The notes under the pieces were generated by a model, which saw only the letters and a program-made list of their open reading frames with translations, was not told the origin of the DNA and ran no database searches. Made by a program: the position numbers and the translations under genes. From an uncultured Clostridia bacterium (GTDB lineage: Bacteria; Bacillota; Clostridia; Oscillospirales; Ruminococcaceae), in the NCBI GenBank assembly GCA_947632425.1, contig CANRPG010000043.1, positions 1 through 12,212 on the forward strand: a DNA stretch of 12,212 nucleotides, in the 5' to 3' direction. Below are positions 1-6,952 of the stretch, one piece after another (the stretch's first letter is position 1; every line of letters begins with the position of its first letter).

Positions 1-2879
1 CGCTCCTTGGCAACATAGCTGTGCCAATCTTCAACTACATCATCTACCTCGTTGATACCTGCGATGAAGTTCTCGATAAGGTCTTTCTTGCTTCTGAGTT
101 CGGGGCTTGAATCAACAGCTTTTTGTATAGTTATGAGTACTTCCTTATCCATACAATGGCTGTCGTGATATTGAGCGACGAGCATCAGAATATAATCAAT
201 ATTTATCTCTATCTGCTTTATAAGCTCTATCTCAAAAACGATATCTTTTTCAATATCTGTAGGAGTACCGCCGTGATCCCCTCTGCGCCATTCGTCATAA
301 ATATCTTGATAGCGACCGAGGTAATCCTGAAAATCTCTTTCGGATATGATCTCCTTGCCCTCAAATTCATCAAAGCTGGAGAGCAGATTTCTCATACGCA
401 GTATAGCGCCCATCAGAACGATAAACTCTTTCTGCCTATCTTCTCCGAGGATCTCCGGCTCGTCAAGCGGGAATTTATTCAAAAGCATATCTATCATATC
501 AACGTAGCCGTCAATATGCTTGCCCTTGCCGTCATCATAACCGTTGTAATAATGGTCAAAACTTTGCAGGGTAACTATGCCGCTTGCTTCCCTGTCGCCG
601 AAAAGAGCAATAGCTGCGTTCGTTCTCTTTTGCAGCGCTCTGAAACAAATTATATTGCCGAACGTTTTTATAGAGTTAAGTATTCTGTTGGTGCGGCTGT
701 ATGCCTGTATCAGACCGTGCATTTTCAGATTTTTGTCTACCCACAAAGTATTGAGCGTAGTCGCGTCAAAACCTGTCAGGAACATATTTACCACTATAAG
801 CAGGTCAAGCTCTTTGTTCTTCATGCGAAGCGAAACATCTTTATAGTAGCTTTGGAATTTATCGCTTGAAGTATCGTAATTTGTGTTGAACTGCTTGTTG
901 TAATCTCTTATGGCTTTTTCTAGGAAATCTCTTGAAGTAACATCAAGCGCAGAAGTATCTTCGGGGTTTTCCTCATCTATAAGACCGTCGGGGTCTTCCT
1001 CATTTGCGCCATAGCTATAAATTACGGCTATCTTCAGCGATTTTTCGGGGTGTTCATTCATTTGGCGTATAAATTCTTCGTAATAGAGTTTTGCCGCCTG
1101 CACCGAAGATACCGCAAATATAGAGTTAAATCCGCTGACACGCTGCTTTTGCTTTATCTCCTCGACCTGTTCGCGTTTACCTGCTTTAGCCAGCTGAGAA
1201 ACGTTTGTAAGCACGTTGTAAGCATATGTGCGTTCAAACGCCTTGCGGTAAGTCTTCTGGTCGAAATGATCTAAAATATAGCTCGTGACAAGCGAAATAC
1301 GTTTTGGTGACATATACGCTTTTTCGCGATCAATATCCCACACCTTAACGTCCTCGATGTCCTCTTCCTTGTCCATAGTTTTGATATAATCTACGCGGAA
1401 TGGCAGAACATTCTTGTCGTTTATGGCATCAACTATGGTGTAGGTGTGCAGACGATCGCCGAACACCTGAGCTGTAGTGCGCAGATCAGGATTTTTGCTT
1501 GTACCCGAATTGACTGCAAATATCGGCGTACCGGTGAAGCCGAACAGATGATACTTCTTGAATTTCTTAGTAATAACGGCGTGCATATCGCCAAACTGGC
1601 TTCTGTGACATTCATCGAAAATGATGACAACACGCTTGTCGTACACATCATGGGCAGGGTTCTTCTTGACAAACGTTGCGAGCTTCTGAATGGTGGTGAT
1701 TATAATACGGCAGTCGGGATCTTCAAGCTGTTTTTTGAGTACCGTTGTAGACGTATTGCTGTTTGCAGCGCCCTTTTCAAAGCGGTCATACTCGCGCATG
1801 GTCTGATAGTCAAGGTCTTTGCGGTCAACAACGAACAGAACCTTGTCTATGTAGTCCAGCTTAGATGCCAGCCGCGCAGACTTGAATGATGTAAGCGTCT
1901 TGCCGGAGCCTGTGGTGTGCCATATATATCCGCCGCCCTCTATAGATCCGTATTTTTTGTAGTTATTAGCGATCTCAATGCGGTTGAGTATACGCTCGGT
2001 GGCGACTATCTGATACGGGCGCATGACGAGCAGCATATTTTCCGAAGTAAAAATGCAGTATTTTGTAAGGATATTAAGAATAGTGTGCTTTGCAAAAAAC
2101 GTCTTTGTGAAGTCCACAAGGTCGGGAATGACTTTATTTTTCGCATCTGCCCAGAATGAAGTAAACTCAAAAGAATTACTGGTTTTTGACCTTTTGCTCG
2201 AATTTTCTTTTTCTTTGACTGCATTATAACGGGTGGTGTTGCTGTAATACTTTGTGTTCGTGCCGTTGGAGATAACAAATATCTGCACATACTCAAACAA
2301 GCCGCTTCCATACCAAAAGCTGTCACGCTGATAGCGCTCTATCTGATTGAACGCCTCGCGGATAGGCACGCCGCGCCTTTTCAGTTCGATATGCACAAGC
2401 GGAAAGCCGTTGACAAGCACGGTAACGTCATAGCGGTTTTTGCGCGCACCGGTATCTACCGCATACTGATTTATAACTTGCAGGCTGTTGTTGTGGATAT
2501 TCTTTTTGTCGATAAGCGTGATGTTTTTGGTAGTGCCGTCGTCACGCTTGAGATTTTTAACGCTGTCTTCCTGTATCGTTTTAGTCTTTTCAACGATGCC
2601 GTCGTTGGCGTTGGCTATATGCTCGGTAAAGAAGCGTTTCCACTCGGTTTCGGTAAAGGTGTAGCTGTTGAGGCGTTCTATCTGTGTGCGAAGATTTTTG
2701 ATAAGTTCATCTTCTTTGTGAATATTGAGATATTCATAGCCCAGCTCACCCAAACGGCGAATAAACTCCTGTTCCAGTGCCGCCTCGCTCTGATAGCTTT
2801 CAGCCGTGCGCGGTTCGGGTATGTACTCAGTAACAACGGTGTCTTCATTTGTTGCGGCAACAATGTTAAAAAACGACAT
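1..2879 (-). CDS. hsdR: Type I restriction enzyme, R (endonuclease/translocase) subunit, 3' end missing
   Basis: This is the motor and nuclease subunit of the type I enzyme: it translocates DNA using ATP and cuts unmodified DNA at a distance. Reading the minus strand from ATG 2877-2879 gives 959 uninterrupted codons up to the left edge. Visible parts, in order: the nuclease site D151, E165-L-K167 and QIERY 179-183; the SF2 helicase Walker A TTGSGKT 322-328; the DECH box 422-425; TGTP 449-452; and motif VI, QAYSRTNR, at 725-732. The positions of D151, E165, K167 and Q179/Y183 match those I recall for EcoR124I HsdR (about 1038 aa), so roughly 80 residues should lie beyond the edge. The ribosome site is AGGTGA (2884-2889), 4 bases before the ATG. 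It is the last visible gene of the hsd operon, 19 bases after the small ORF. The family call is very secure; catalytic residues all appear intact. Confidence 0.97.
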   Translation of the reverse strand, partial: MSFFNIVAATNEDTVVTEYIPEPRTAESYQSEAALEQEFIRRLGELGYEYLNIHKEDELIKNLRTQIERLNSYTFTETEWKRFFTEHIANANDGIVEKTKTIQEDSVKNLKRDDGTTKNITLIDKKNIHNNSLQVINQYAVDTGARKNRYDVTVLVNGFPLVHIELKRRGVPIREAFNQIERYQRDSFWYGSGLFEYVQIFVISNGTNTKYYSNTTRYNAVKEKENSSKRSKTSNSFEFTSFWADAKNKVIPDLVDFTKTFFAKHTILNILTKYCIFTSENMLLVMRPYQIVATERILNRIEIANNYKKYGSIEGGGYIWHTTGSGKTLTSFKSARLASKLDYIDKVLFVVDRKDLDYQTMREYDRFEKGAANSNTSTTVLKKQLEDPDCRIIITTIQKLATFVKKNPAHDVYDKRVVIIFDECHRSQFGDMHAVITKKFKKYHLFGFTGTPIFAVNSGTSKNPDLRTTAQVFGDRLHTYTIVDAINDKNVLPFRVDYIKTMDKEEDIEDVKVWDIDREKAYMSPKRISLVTSYILDHFDQKTYRKAFERTYAYNVLTNVSQLAKAGKREQVEEIKQKQRVSGFNSIFAVSSVQAAKLYYEEFIRQMNEHPEKSLKIAVIYSYGANEEDPDGLIDEENPEDTSALDVTSRDFLEKAIRDYNKQFNTNYDTSSDKFQSYYKDVSLRMKNKELDLLIVVNMFLTGFDATTLNTLWVDKNLKMHGLIQAYSRTNRILNSIKTFGNIICFRALQKRTNAAIALFGDREASGIVTLQSFDHYYNGYDDGKGKHIDGYVDMIDMLLNKFPLDEPEILGEDRQKEFIVLMGAILRMRNLLSSFDEFEGKEIISERDFQDYLGRYQDIYDEWRRGDHGGTPTDIEKDIVFEIELIKQIEINIDYILMLVAQYHDSHCMDKEVLITIQKAVDSSPELRSKKDLIENFIAGINEVDDVVEDWHSYVAKE

Positions 2880-2898
2880 TTTCTCACCTCATTATGAT

Positions 2899-3057
2899 TT
2901 AGAAAGTCTTTCTTTGATTTTTCTTTTCTACTTGTTTTTCTATTTCGTCCATTACGTACTTCCAAAGCTCTTTTTCTTCTTCAGAAAGAGTTGGATCATT
3001 CTCTATTTTTATTTTGTTCATAAGAGCCAAAAATTTGGCAAGGCATACGATATTCAT
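2899..3057 (-). CDS. Unrecognised 52-aa protein encoded between hsdS and hsdR
   Basis: A short gene of 52 codons plus TAA. It begins MNIVCLAKFLALMNKIKIEN, continues with an acidic-then-basic stretch containing LSEEEKELWKYVMDEIEKQ, and ends NQRKTF. I do not recognise a family. The first 13 residues are hydrophobic; the rest looks like a charged amphipathic helix with balanced charge (about 10 acidic and 10 basic residues). The start is well supported: its ATG overlaps the hsdS TGA as ATGA, and AAGGAG (3066-3071) sits 8 bases upstream, inside the last hsdS codons. The stop is 19 bases before hsdR. It is therefore placed to be made in step with HsdS and HsdR. It could be a small partner or regulator of the enzyme, or merely a coupling ORF that carries ribosomes to hsdR. 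An internal ATG at codon 13 is a weaker alternative start. Confidence 0.7.
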   Translation of the reverse strand: MNIVCLAKFLALMNKIKIENDPTLSEEEKELWKYVMDEIEKQVEKKNQRKTF

Positions 3058-4190
3058 GTTTTCAGCTCCTTAAAGGACAGCAGCTTGTCCCTATAATATT
3101 CATACTGTTTGCGCCTTGCCTCTATCTCGGCAGGCAAGCCTTCGGTAATGTCATTGCACAGTTTGTCAAAACGGTCAAGAATGGCAACAATGCGTTGTTG
3201 TTCGGCAAGCGAAGGAATGGGAACAGGAAAATTATTGAGCATGGGTCTCCTTACCGACGTTACCGATGAATGAAAAGAGTTTTTTTCAATATATGACATA
3301 AATTTGCTTTTCATATAGTAATAATAATATTTCGGATTAACTTCACTACTAATTATGTGAATTCTGTATGCTCTTTGATGAAGTGCATATTTCCCTTGAA
3401 CATAATGAAATATTTTTCCAACACCCACTCCATCGCCGGAGGTTATAATCGCCGTTTCATCAAATTCATATTCGTTTTTACGACGTATTTCTTGCGAACG
3501 AACAAAAAATGGATATTTGCCATCGTCCAATTCCTCATTGGTATTACTACTGCCTGTACCTATTTCGGCAATTTCCTCAAGTTTTCGCCACTCAAAATCA
3601 GTTCTTACCCCCCCGAAGGAGTCAAAATCAAGCAGCATATCGCGGTAATATTCGTACTGCTTTGTACGGGCTGTAAGCTCTTTTTCAAGTTCCTGCTGTA
3701 AGGCAGTTACGCTTGTGCTGTATTCATCAAGTATCCTAACAATTTCACGCTGCACCTCTATAGGAGGTACGGGGATTTTGAAATTTTCAACAACACTTTT
3801 GTCAATCGTCGGAACGCCACCGACTCTTTTTTGAGAATAAAAATATTCTTCATATCCCGATAAAGCATAGTAGATATATTTCGGGTGGATATAATCTACC
3901 CGACCAAGCCAAAAACTGCCGTCTGAACACCAAAAAGGTTTATCAATAAATTTAACTCCACCGATCCCACCAGTATTTACAACAATTGTTGTATCAGCAG
4001 GTGCATTGTAATCATTATATTTACCTAATATACTATCTTTGCTACCATGATACACTTCATATTTTCCACTATCAGATAATTGACTTTTAGTTAATCTTCT
4101 TCCCCTGTTCACACCAACAGTTTCTTTTATAGTTTTATACTCCACCCCATTCGGGCAAAGTTCTTCTAAAAGCTGCTGCAATCTGTTCAT
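3054..4190 (-). CDS. hsdS: Type I restriction-modification specificity (S) subunit
   Basis: HsdS chooses the bipartite DNA target for both methylation and cleavage. At 378 aa it is a normal two-TRD length. Layout: TRD1 about 15-135, first conserved helical region 139-190, TRD2 about 200-320, second conserved region 322-375. The two conserved regions are clear internal repeats, with ILDEYSTSVT against ILDRFDKLCN and QYEYYRDMLL against QYEYYRDKLL, giving the pseudo-twofold form typical of the family. The start ATG overlaps the hsdM stop as ATGA; only a weak AGGGG lies upstream, so coupling to hsdM is likely. Both TRD regions are visibly richer in A+T than hsdM, as expected for exchangeable recognition modules. 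A run of seven G (3608-3614) lies at G193-G194, between the halves; see the separate entry. The target sequence cannot be read from the protein. Confidence 0.96.
   Translation of the reverse strand: MNRLQQLLEELCPNGVEYKTIKETVGVNRGRRLTKSQLSDSGKYEVYHGSKDSILGKYNDYNAPADTTIVVNTGGIGGVKFIDKPFWCSDGSFWLGRVDYIHPKYIYYALSGYEEYFYSQKRVGGVPTIDKSVVENFKIPVPPIEVQREIVRILDEYSTSVTALQQELEKELTARTKQYEYYRDMLLDFDSFGGVRTDFEWRKLEEIAEIGTGSSNTNEELDDGKYPFFVRSQEIRRKNEYEFDETAIITSGDGVGVGKIFHYVQGKYALHQRAYRIHIISSEVNPKYYYYYMKSKFMSYIEKNSFHSSVTSVRRPMLNNFPVPIPSLAEQQRIVAILDRFDKLCNDITEGLPAEIEARRKQYEYYRDKLLSFKELKT
3066..3071 (-). promoter_or_regulatory. Ribosome binding site of the 52-aa ORF
   Basis: The minus strand reads AAGGAG, 8 bases before the ATG at 3055-3057. 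It lies within the closing codons of hsdS (around K375-E376 of the protein). This is the main reason to treat the 52-aa frame as a translated gene and not as chance. Confidence 0.7.
3608..3614 (-). repeat. G7 homopolymer between the two halves of hsdS
   Basis: Seven consecutive G on the minus strand encode Gly193-Gly194 and the first base of Val195. In the present length the frame is open. Loss of one G gives GGG GGG TAA, stopping after residue 194. Gain of one G gives GGT AAG AAC TGA, stopping after residue 197. Either slip leaves a protein with TRD1 plus one conserved region, a half-S subunit. Slippage in a G tract of hsdS is known to alter specificity in the Neisseria NgoAV system; that it happens here is inference. 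Confidence 0.55.
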
Positions 4191-5755
4191 GATATGACCC
4201 CTATCTCCGCGATTATTTTATCGATCTCCGCACGCAGGTCATTTTCACGGCTCACTATCTGCGCAATTTCAGCGTTCAGCTTGTCAATGTCTATGACCTC
4301 TCTCGTGTCCTCCTGCTGCACATAAGTTGACACCGACAGGTTATATTCATTATCGGCTATTTCGTTGCTCGTCACCGCACGGCAGAAGTATTCAACATCT
4401 TCGCGCTTTTCAAATGCAGCCACTATCTTCGCGATATTTTCCTCGGTCAGCTTGTTGTTGTTCGTGACCTTTACGCACTCTTTCGAGGCATCGATAAAAA
4501 GCGTACTGCTTACGGTCTTGCTCTTTTTCAGCACCATTATGCACGTTGCTATAGAAGTGCCGTAGAAAAGGTTGTCCGGCAGTTGTATAATACAGTCGAC
4601 AAAGTTGTTGTCTATAAGATACTTGCGTATTTTCTGCTCGGCGCCGCCGCGGTACATAACGCCCGGAAAACAAACTATTGCGGCGCTGCCGTTATTTGCA
4701 AGCCACGAAAGCGAGTGCATAATGAAAGCCAGATCCGCCTTTGACTTGGGCGCAAGCACTCCGGCAGGGCTGAAACGAGGGTCGTTTATCAGCAAAGGGT
4801 TTGAATCGCCATCCCACTTTATCGAGTACGGAGGATTAGAAACTATGACCTCAAACGGTTCGTCGTCCCAATGCTGCGGAGAAATAAGGGTGTCCTCATG
4901 CGCGATGCTGAATTTATCGTAGTCAATGTCATGCAGAAACATATTTATGCGGCAGAGGTTGTATGTAGTAATGTTGATCTCCTGCCCGAAAAAGCCTTGA
5001 CGTACCTTGTCTTTGCCCAGCACTTTGGCGGCTTTGAGAAGAAGAGACCCCGAACCGCAGGCAGGATCATACACCTTGTTGACCTCGGTTTTGCCTGCCG
5101 TTGCAAGGCGTGTGAGAAGCTCTGAGACCTCTTGCGGAGTAAAGAACTCGCCGCCCGATTTTCCTGCATTGGCTGCATACATACCCATAAGATACTCATA
5201 GGCATCGCCAAAAGCATCTATTGTGTTCTCCTGATAGTCGCCCAGATTCATCGAGGCAACGCCGTTCATCAGCTTTACAAGGCGCTGCTTGCGCTTTCCC
5301 ACGGTGCCGCCAAGCTTGTTGCTGTTTACGTCAAAGTCGTCAAAAAGCCCTTTGAAGTCGTCCTCACTCTCGCAGCCCTGCGCAGAGCTTTCTATGCTTC
5401 TGAAGATGCCCTCAATGGTTTCGTTGAGGTTGTCGTCGCCGTCTGCCCTTGCAAGCACGTTGCAGAAAAGCTGGCTTGGCAGAATGAAGAAGCCTTTGGT
5501 CTGCACCATATCTTCACGCGCACTCTCGGCTATGTCGTCAGAAAGCTTTGTGTAATCAAAATCGGGCGTGCCTGCCTCGATCTCGCCTGCGTTTATATAG
5601 TTGGTGAGATTTTCGGAAATGTAGCGATAAAACAGCATTACAAGCACATAGTTCTTGAAATCCCAACCGTCAACGCTGCCTCTGAGGTCGTTGGCAATGC
5701 CCCATATAGTGCGGTGCAGCTCGGCACGTTCCTGCTCTTTTTTGTTATCTGTCAT
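4187..5755 (-). CDS. hsdM: Type I restriction-modification DNA N6-adenine methyltransferase (M) subunit
   Basis: HsdM transfers a methyl group from S-adenosylmethionine to adenine within the site chosen by HsdS; an M2S complex is a methylase and M2S plus HsdR restricts. The protein is 522 aa, close to EcoR124I HsdM. An HsdM N-terminal helical domain covers about 8-150. GGEFFTP (201-207) opens the methyltransferase domain, the AdoMet motif I is DPACGSG (230-236), and the catalytic motif IV is NPPY (307-310). The C-terminal 40 residues form a charged helix expected to pack with HsdS. The start is the ATG at 5753-5755. AAGGAG (5768-5773) is 12 bases away, rather far, but no better in-frame start is present. 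It is first in the operon, behind a clear promoter, and overlaps hsdS by four bases. Confidence 0.97.
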   Translation of the reverse strand: MTDNKKEQERAELHRTIWGIANDLRGSVDGWDFKNYVLVMLFYRYISENLTNYINAGEIEAGTPDFDYTKLSDDIAESAREDMVQTKGFFILPSQLFCNVLARADGDDNLNETIEGIFRSIESSAQGCESEDDFKGLFDDFDVNSNKLGGTVGKRKQRLVKLMNGVASMNLGDYQENTIDAFGDAYEYLMGMYAANAGKSGGEFFTPQEVSELLTRLATAGKTEVNKVYDPACGSGSLLLKAAKVLGKDKVRQGFFGQEINITTYNLCRINMFLHDIDYDKFSIAHEDTLISPQHWDDEPFEVIVSNPPYSIKWDGDSNPLLINDPRFSPAGVLAPKSKADLAFIMHSLSWLANNGSAAIVCFPGVMYRGGAEQKIRKYLIDNNFVDCIIQLPDNLFYGTSIATCIMVLKKSKTVSSTLFIDASKECVKVTNNNKLTEENIAKIVAAFEKREDVEYFCRAVTSNEIADNEYNLSVSTYVQQEDTREVIDIDKLNAEIAQIVSRENDLRAEIDKIIAEIGVIS

Positions 5756-5802
5756 AGGTCAAATACGCTCCTTTTTGCTCGTTATTTAATATGTCTGTAT
5801 AT

Positions 5803-5831
5803 ATTGTATCACATTTCTTTGGATTTTGCAA
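5803..5831 (-). promoter_or_regulatory. Promoter of the hsd operon
   Basis: The minus strand carries -35 TTGCAA (5826-5831), a 17-base spacer, and -10 TACAAT (5803-5808) preceded by TGA, an extended -10. Transcription should start near 5796, about 40 bases before hsdM. The shared 22-bp element lies exactly 7 bp upstream of the -35. Confidence 0.8.
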
Positions 5832-5838
5832 GAGTTTT

Positions 5839-5860
5839 GTGTACAAATAATTACGCTTAA
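5839..5860 (-). promoter_or_regulatory. Shared 22-bp upstream element, copy at hsd
   Basis: On the plus strand the core reads GTACAAATAATTACGCTTAA. All 22 bases are identical to 10416-10437 at the mcrBC promoter. It is A+T rich with a weak dyad (GTA, 8 bases, TAC). The 7 bases between it and the -35 are also similar, while the promoter spacer is not. That pattern fits a protein-binding site or specific UP-like element better than a recent duplication. Confidence 0.7.
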
Positions 5861-5882
5861 GCGAATAATAATACATAAACAT

Positions 5883-5928
5883 AAAAACGGCTCTCCTGCT
5901 TACGGGAATATCCTCGTTGGGGAGCCGT
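5883..5928 (-). terminator. Intrinsic terminator after the patatin gene
   Basis: On the minus strand ACGGCTCCCC (5928-5919) pairs with GGAGAGCCGT (5896-5887), a 10-bp stem with one G-U pair and a loop of 22 bases. The T run begins at 5887, the stem's last base, and reads TTTTT then AT. It begins 19 bases after the patatin stop and separates that gene from the hsd promoter. Confidence 0.8.
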
Positions 5929-5946
5929 ATTTTCGGCAGCCTATGA

Positions 5947-6789
5947 TCATTTACACATAAACGCCTTGATCTTTTCTCCGTCAGCGTAGCCTTTGTCATA
6001 CAGCCGTTTCATGTTTTTGGGGTCGCGTGAGAGCGTGTTTACGCCGCAGGTATCGTTGGGCGCGACGATCAGCACTTTACCTTGCTTTTCATATTCCTGC
6101 GCCAGCGCAACGCCCTTATTATATCTGTTCGCTCTTTGATGCAGACCCTTCGCCGCGTTGGGGTACTTTTTGCGTATAAGGGCAGCAATTTTGTCATCCT
6201 TCTCTGATGTTCTGATGAAATTTTCAGGCTTTGTCAGCAGCAAGACCACACGGTCGCAGCCCAAAGCAAACGCCTTTTTCAGCGGTACGGGGTCGCCTAG
6301 TGCGCCGTCGTAATATGGCGTACCTTGAATGAAATACGGCTTACATACAAACGGAATGGACGATGATGCTTTAAACACATCGTAGCTGTCCTGCCGGATA
6401 TCACGCTTATCAAAATACTTCGCCTTGCCTGTTTCGGCATTAGTTGCTACAACGATAAATTCCATAGAATTGCTTCGCAGAGCATTGTAATCAAGAGGAT
6501 TTTCGCCGTCGTGATCGCTGAGCGTGCTGTAGACATAATCCATATCGATAAACGAGCGTTTCAGTATGAAATTTCTCAGACTTGCGTACTGTTTTCTGAG
6601 ACCGTATTTCGTATAAAAAGTAAAGTTTCGCCTTCTCTGTCCTGCAATGAATGAGGCAAGATTCGCGCTCCCTGCCGACACGCCGATACCCAGATCGAAG
6701 CGAATATTCTGATCTAAACAATAGTCGAGCGCTCCGCAGGCATATACACCGCGAAATCCGCCGCCAACATCTATAACACCGATCTTCAT
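5947..6789 (-). CDS. Patatin-like phospholipase
   Basis: A predicted cytoplasmic serine lipase/acyl hydrolase of 280 aa with the complete patatin Ser-Asp dyad. The oxyanion-hole motif GGGFRG is at 9-14, the nucleophile elbow GVSAG at 36-40 (Ser38), and the aspartate motif DGA at 161-163. No signal peptide or membrane segment is seen. The start chosen is the ATG at 6787-6789, because AGGTGG (6796-6801) lies 6 bases upstream and the patatin fold begins at once with MKIGVIDVGGG. The same frame runs open to 6912, but that extension has no family match. The start overlaps a 15-codon leader ORF (ATGA). The gene has a probable promoter just after mcrC and a terminator behind it, so it is likely its own unit. 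Patatins serve both in housekeeping lipid turnover and as membrane-damaging defence effectors such as CapV. No CD-NTase or other sensor partner is visible here, so the role is open. Confidence 0.9.
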   Translation of the reverse strand: MKIGVIDVGGGFRGVYACGALDYCLDQNIRFDLGIGVSAGSANLASFIAGQRRRNFTFYTKYGLRKQYASLRNFILKRSFIDMDYVYSTLSDHDGENPLDYNALRSNSMEFIVVATNAETGKAKYFDKRDIRQDSYDVFKASSSIPFVCKPYFIQGTPYYDGALGDPVPLKKAFALGCDRVVLLLTKPENFIRTSEKDDKIAALIRKKYPNAAKGLHQRANRYNKGVALAQEYEKQGKVLIVAPNDTCGVNTLSRDPKNMKRLYDKGYADGEKIKAFMCK

Positions 6790-6833
6790 AACGCACCACC
6801 TGTGGGGCTGAATACAATTTCTGTAACGTTCAT
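6786..6833 (-). CDS. 15-aa leader ORF overlapping the patatin start
   Basis: The frame encodes MNVTEIVFSPTGGAL and stops with TGA overlapping the patatin ATG as ATGA. It has the best ribosome site in this intergenic region: AAGGAGG at 6840-6846, 6 bases before its ATG. The peptide resembles the first residues of flavodoxin-like proteins, whose phosphate loop often reads FSPTGGT. It could be the stub of a lost flavodoxin gene, or a true leader peptide coupling translation into the patatin gene. The length is too short to decide from sequence alone. Confidence 0.4.
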   Translation of the reverse strand: MNVTEIVFSPTGGAL

Positions 6834-6887
6834 AAATATCCTCCTTGATTATCAGCGAAATAAAATGTACAATGGCTTCTGCACGTC

Positions 6888-6916
6888 TGTATAAAACACA
6901 CAAATTTTGCAAGCAC
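6888..6916 (-). promoter_or_regulatory. Possible promoter of the patatin gene
   Basis: A -10 of TATACA (6888-6893) stands 17 bases from GTGCTT (6911-6916), a poor -35 with only two consensus matches. The same element-7 bp-minus35-17 bp-minus10 geometry as at hsd and mcrBC is kept. The weak -35 would suit activator dependence. A TTGCAA at 6907-6912 is a better hexamer but leaves only about 13 bases to TATACA. Confidence 0.45.
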
Positions 6917-6923
6917 AGAATTA

Positions 6924-6945
6924 CTGTACAAATAAACGCACTGTT
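6924..6945 (-). promoter_or_regulatory. Diverged copy of the shared upstream element, before the patatin gene
   Basis: The plus strand has TGTACAAATAA followed directly by ACGC, against TGTACAAATAATTACGC in the two perfect copies. So 11 bases match, then the ACGC block is moved two bases closer. It starts 7 bp from the proposed -35 and lies just after the mcrC stop codon. Confidence 0.45.
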
Positions 6946-6952
6946 TTCAAAC

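Noticed and set aside
123..869. A long plus-strand open frame (248 codons) opposite hsdR
   Set aside because: It lies wholly antisense to intact hsdR, has no ribosome site or known domain, and its residues look like a frame shadow.
1..2879. A broken or frameshifted hsdR
   Set aside because: Codon-by-codon reading gives 959 codons without a stop, and all nuclease and helicase motifs are in one frame.
3084..3670. The two hsdS conserved regions as a DNA repeat able to recombine
   Set aside because: The likeness is in the protein; at base level the matches are short and interrupted, so efficient recombination is unlikely.
5132..5860. A 242-codon plus-strand open frame opposite the start of hsdM
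   Set aside because: Antisense to the conserved HsdM domain and its promoter, with no recognisable family.
5745..5999. A minus-strand 84-codon frame across the hsd promoter region
   Set aside because: It crosses the patatin terminator and the hsd promoter, overlaps the start of hsdM and shows no family likeness.
5947..6789. CBASS operon with a patatin (CapV-like) effector
   Set aside because: No cyclic-nucleotide synthase or CBASS accessory gene is visible on either side; the patatin appears to be a single-gene unit.
6790..6912. N-terminal extension of the patatin gene to an upstream ATG
   Set aside because: The extra 41 residues are unlike patatins and would start upstream of the predicted transcription start near 6881. 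A good ribosome site precedes the internal ATG at 6787-6789.
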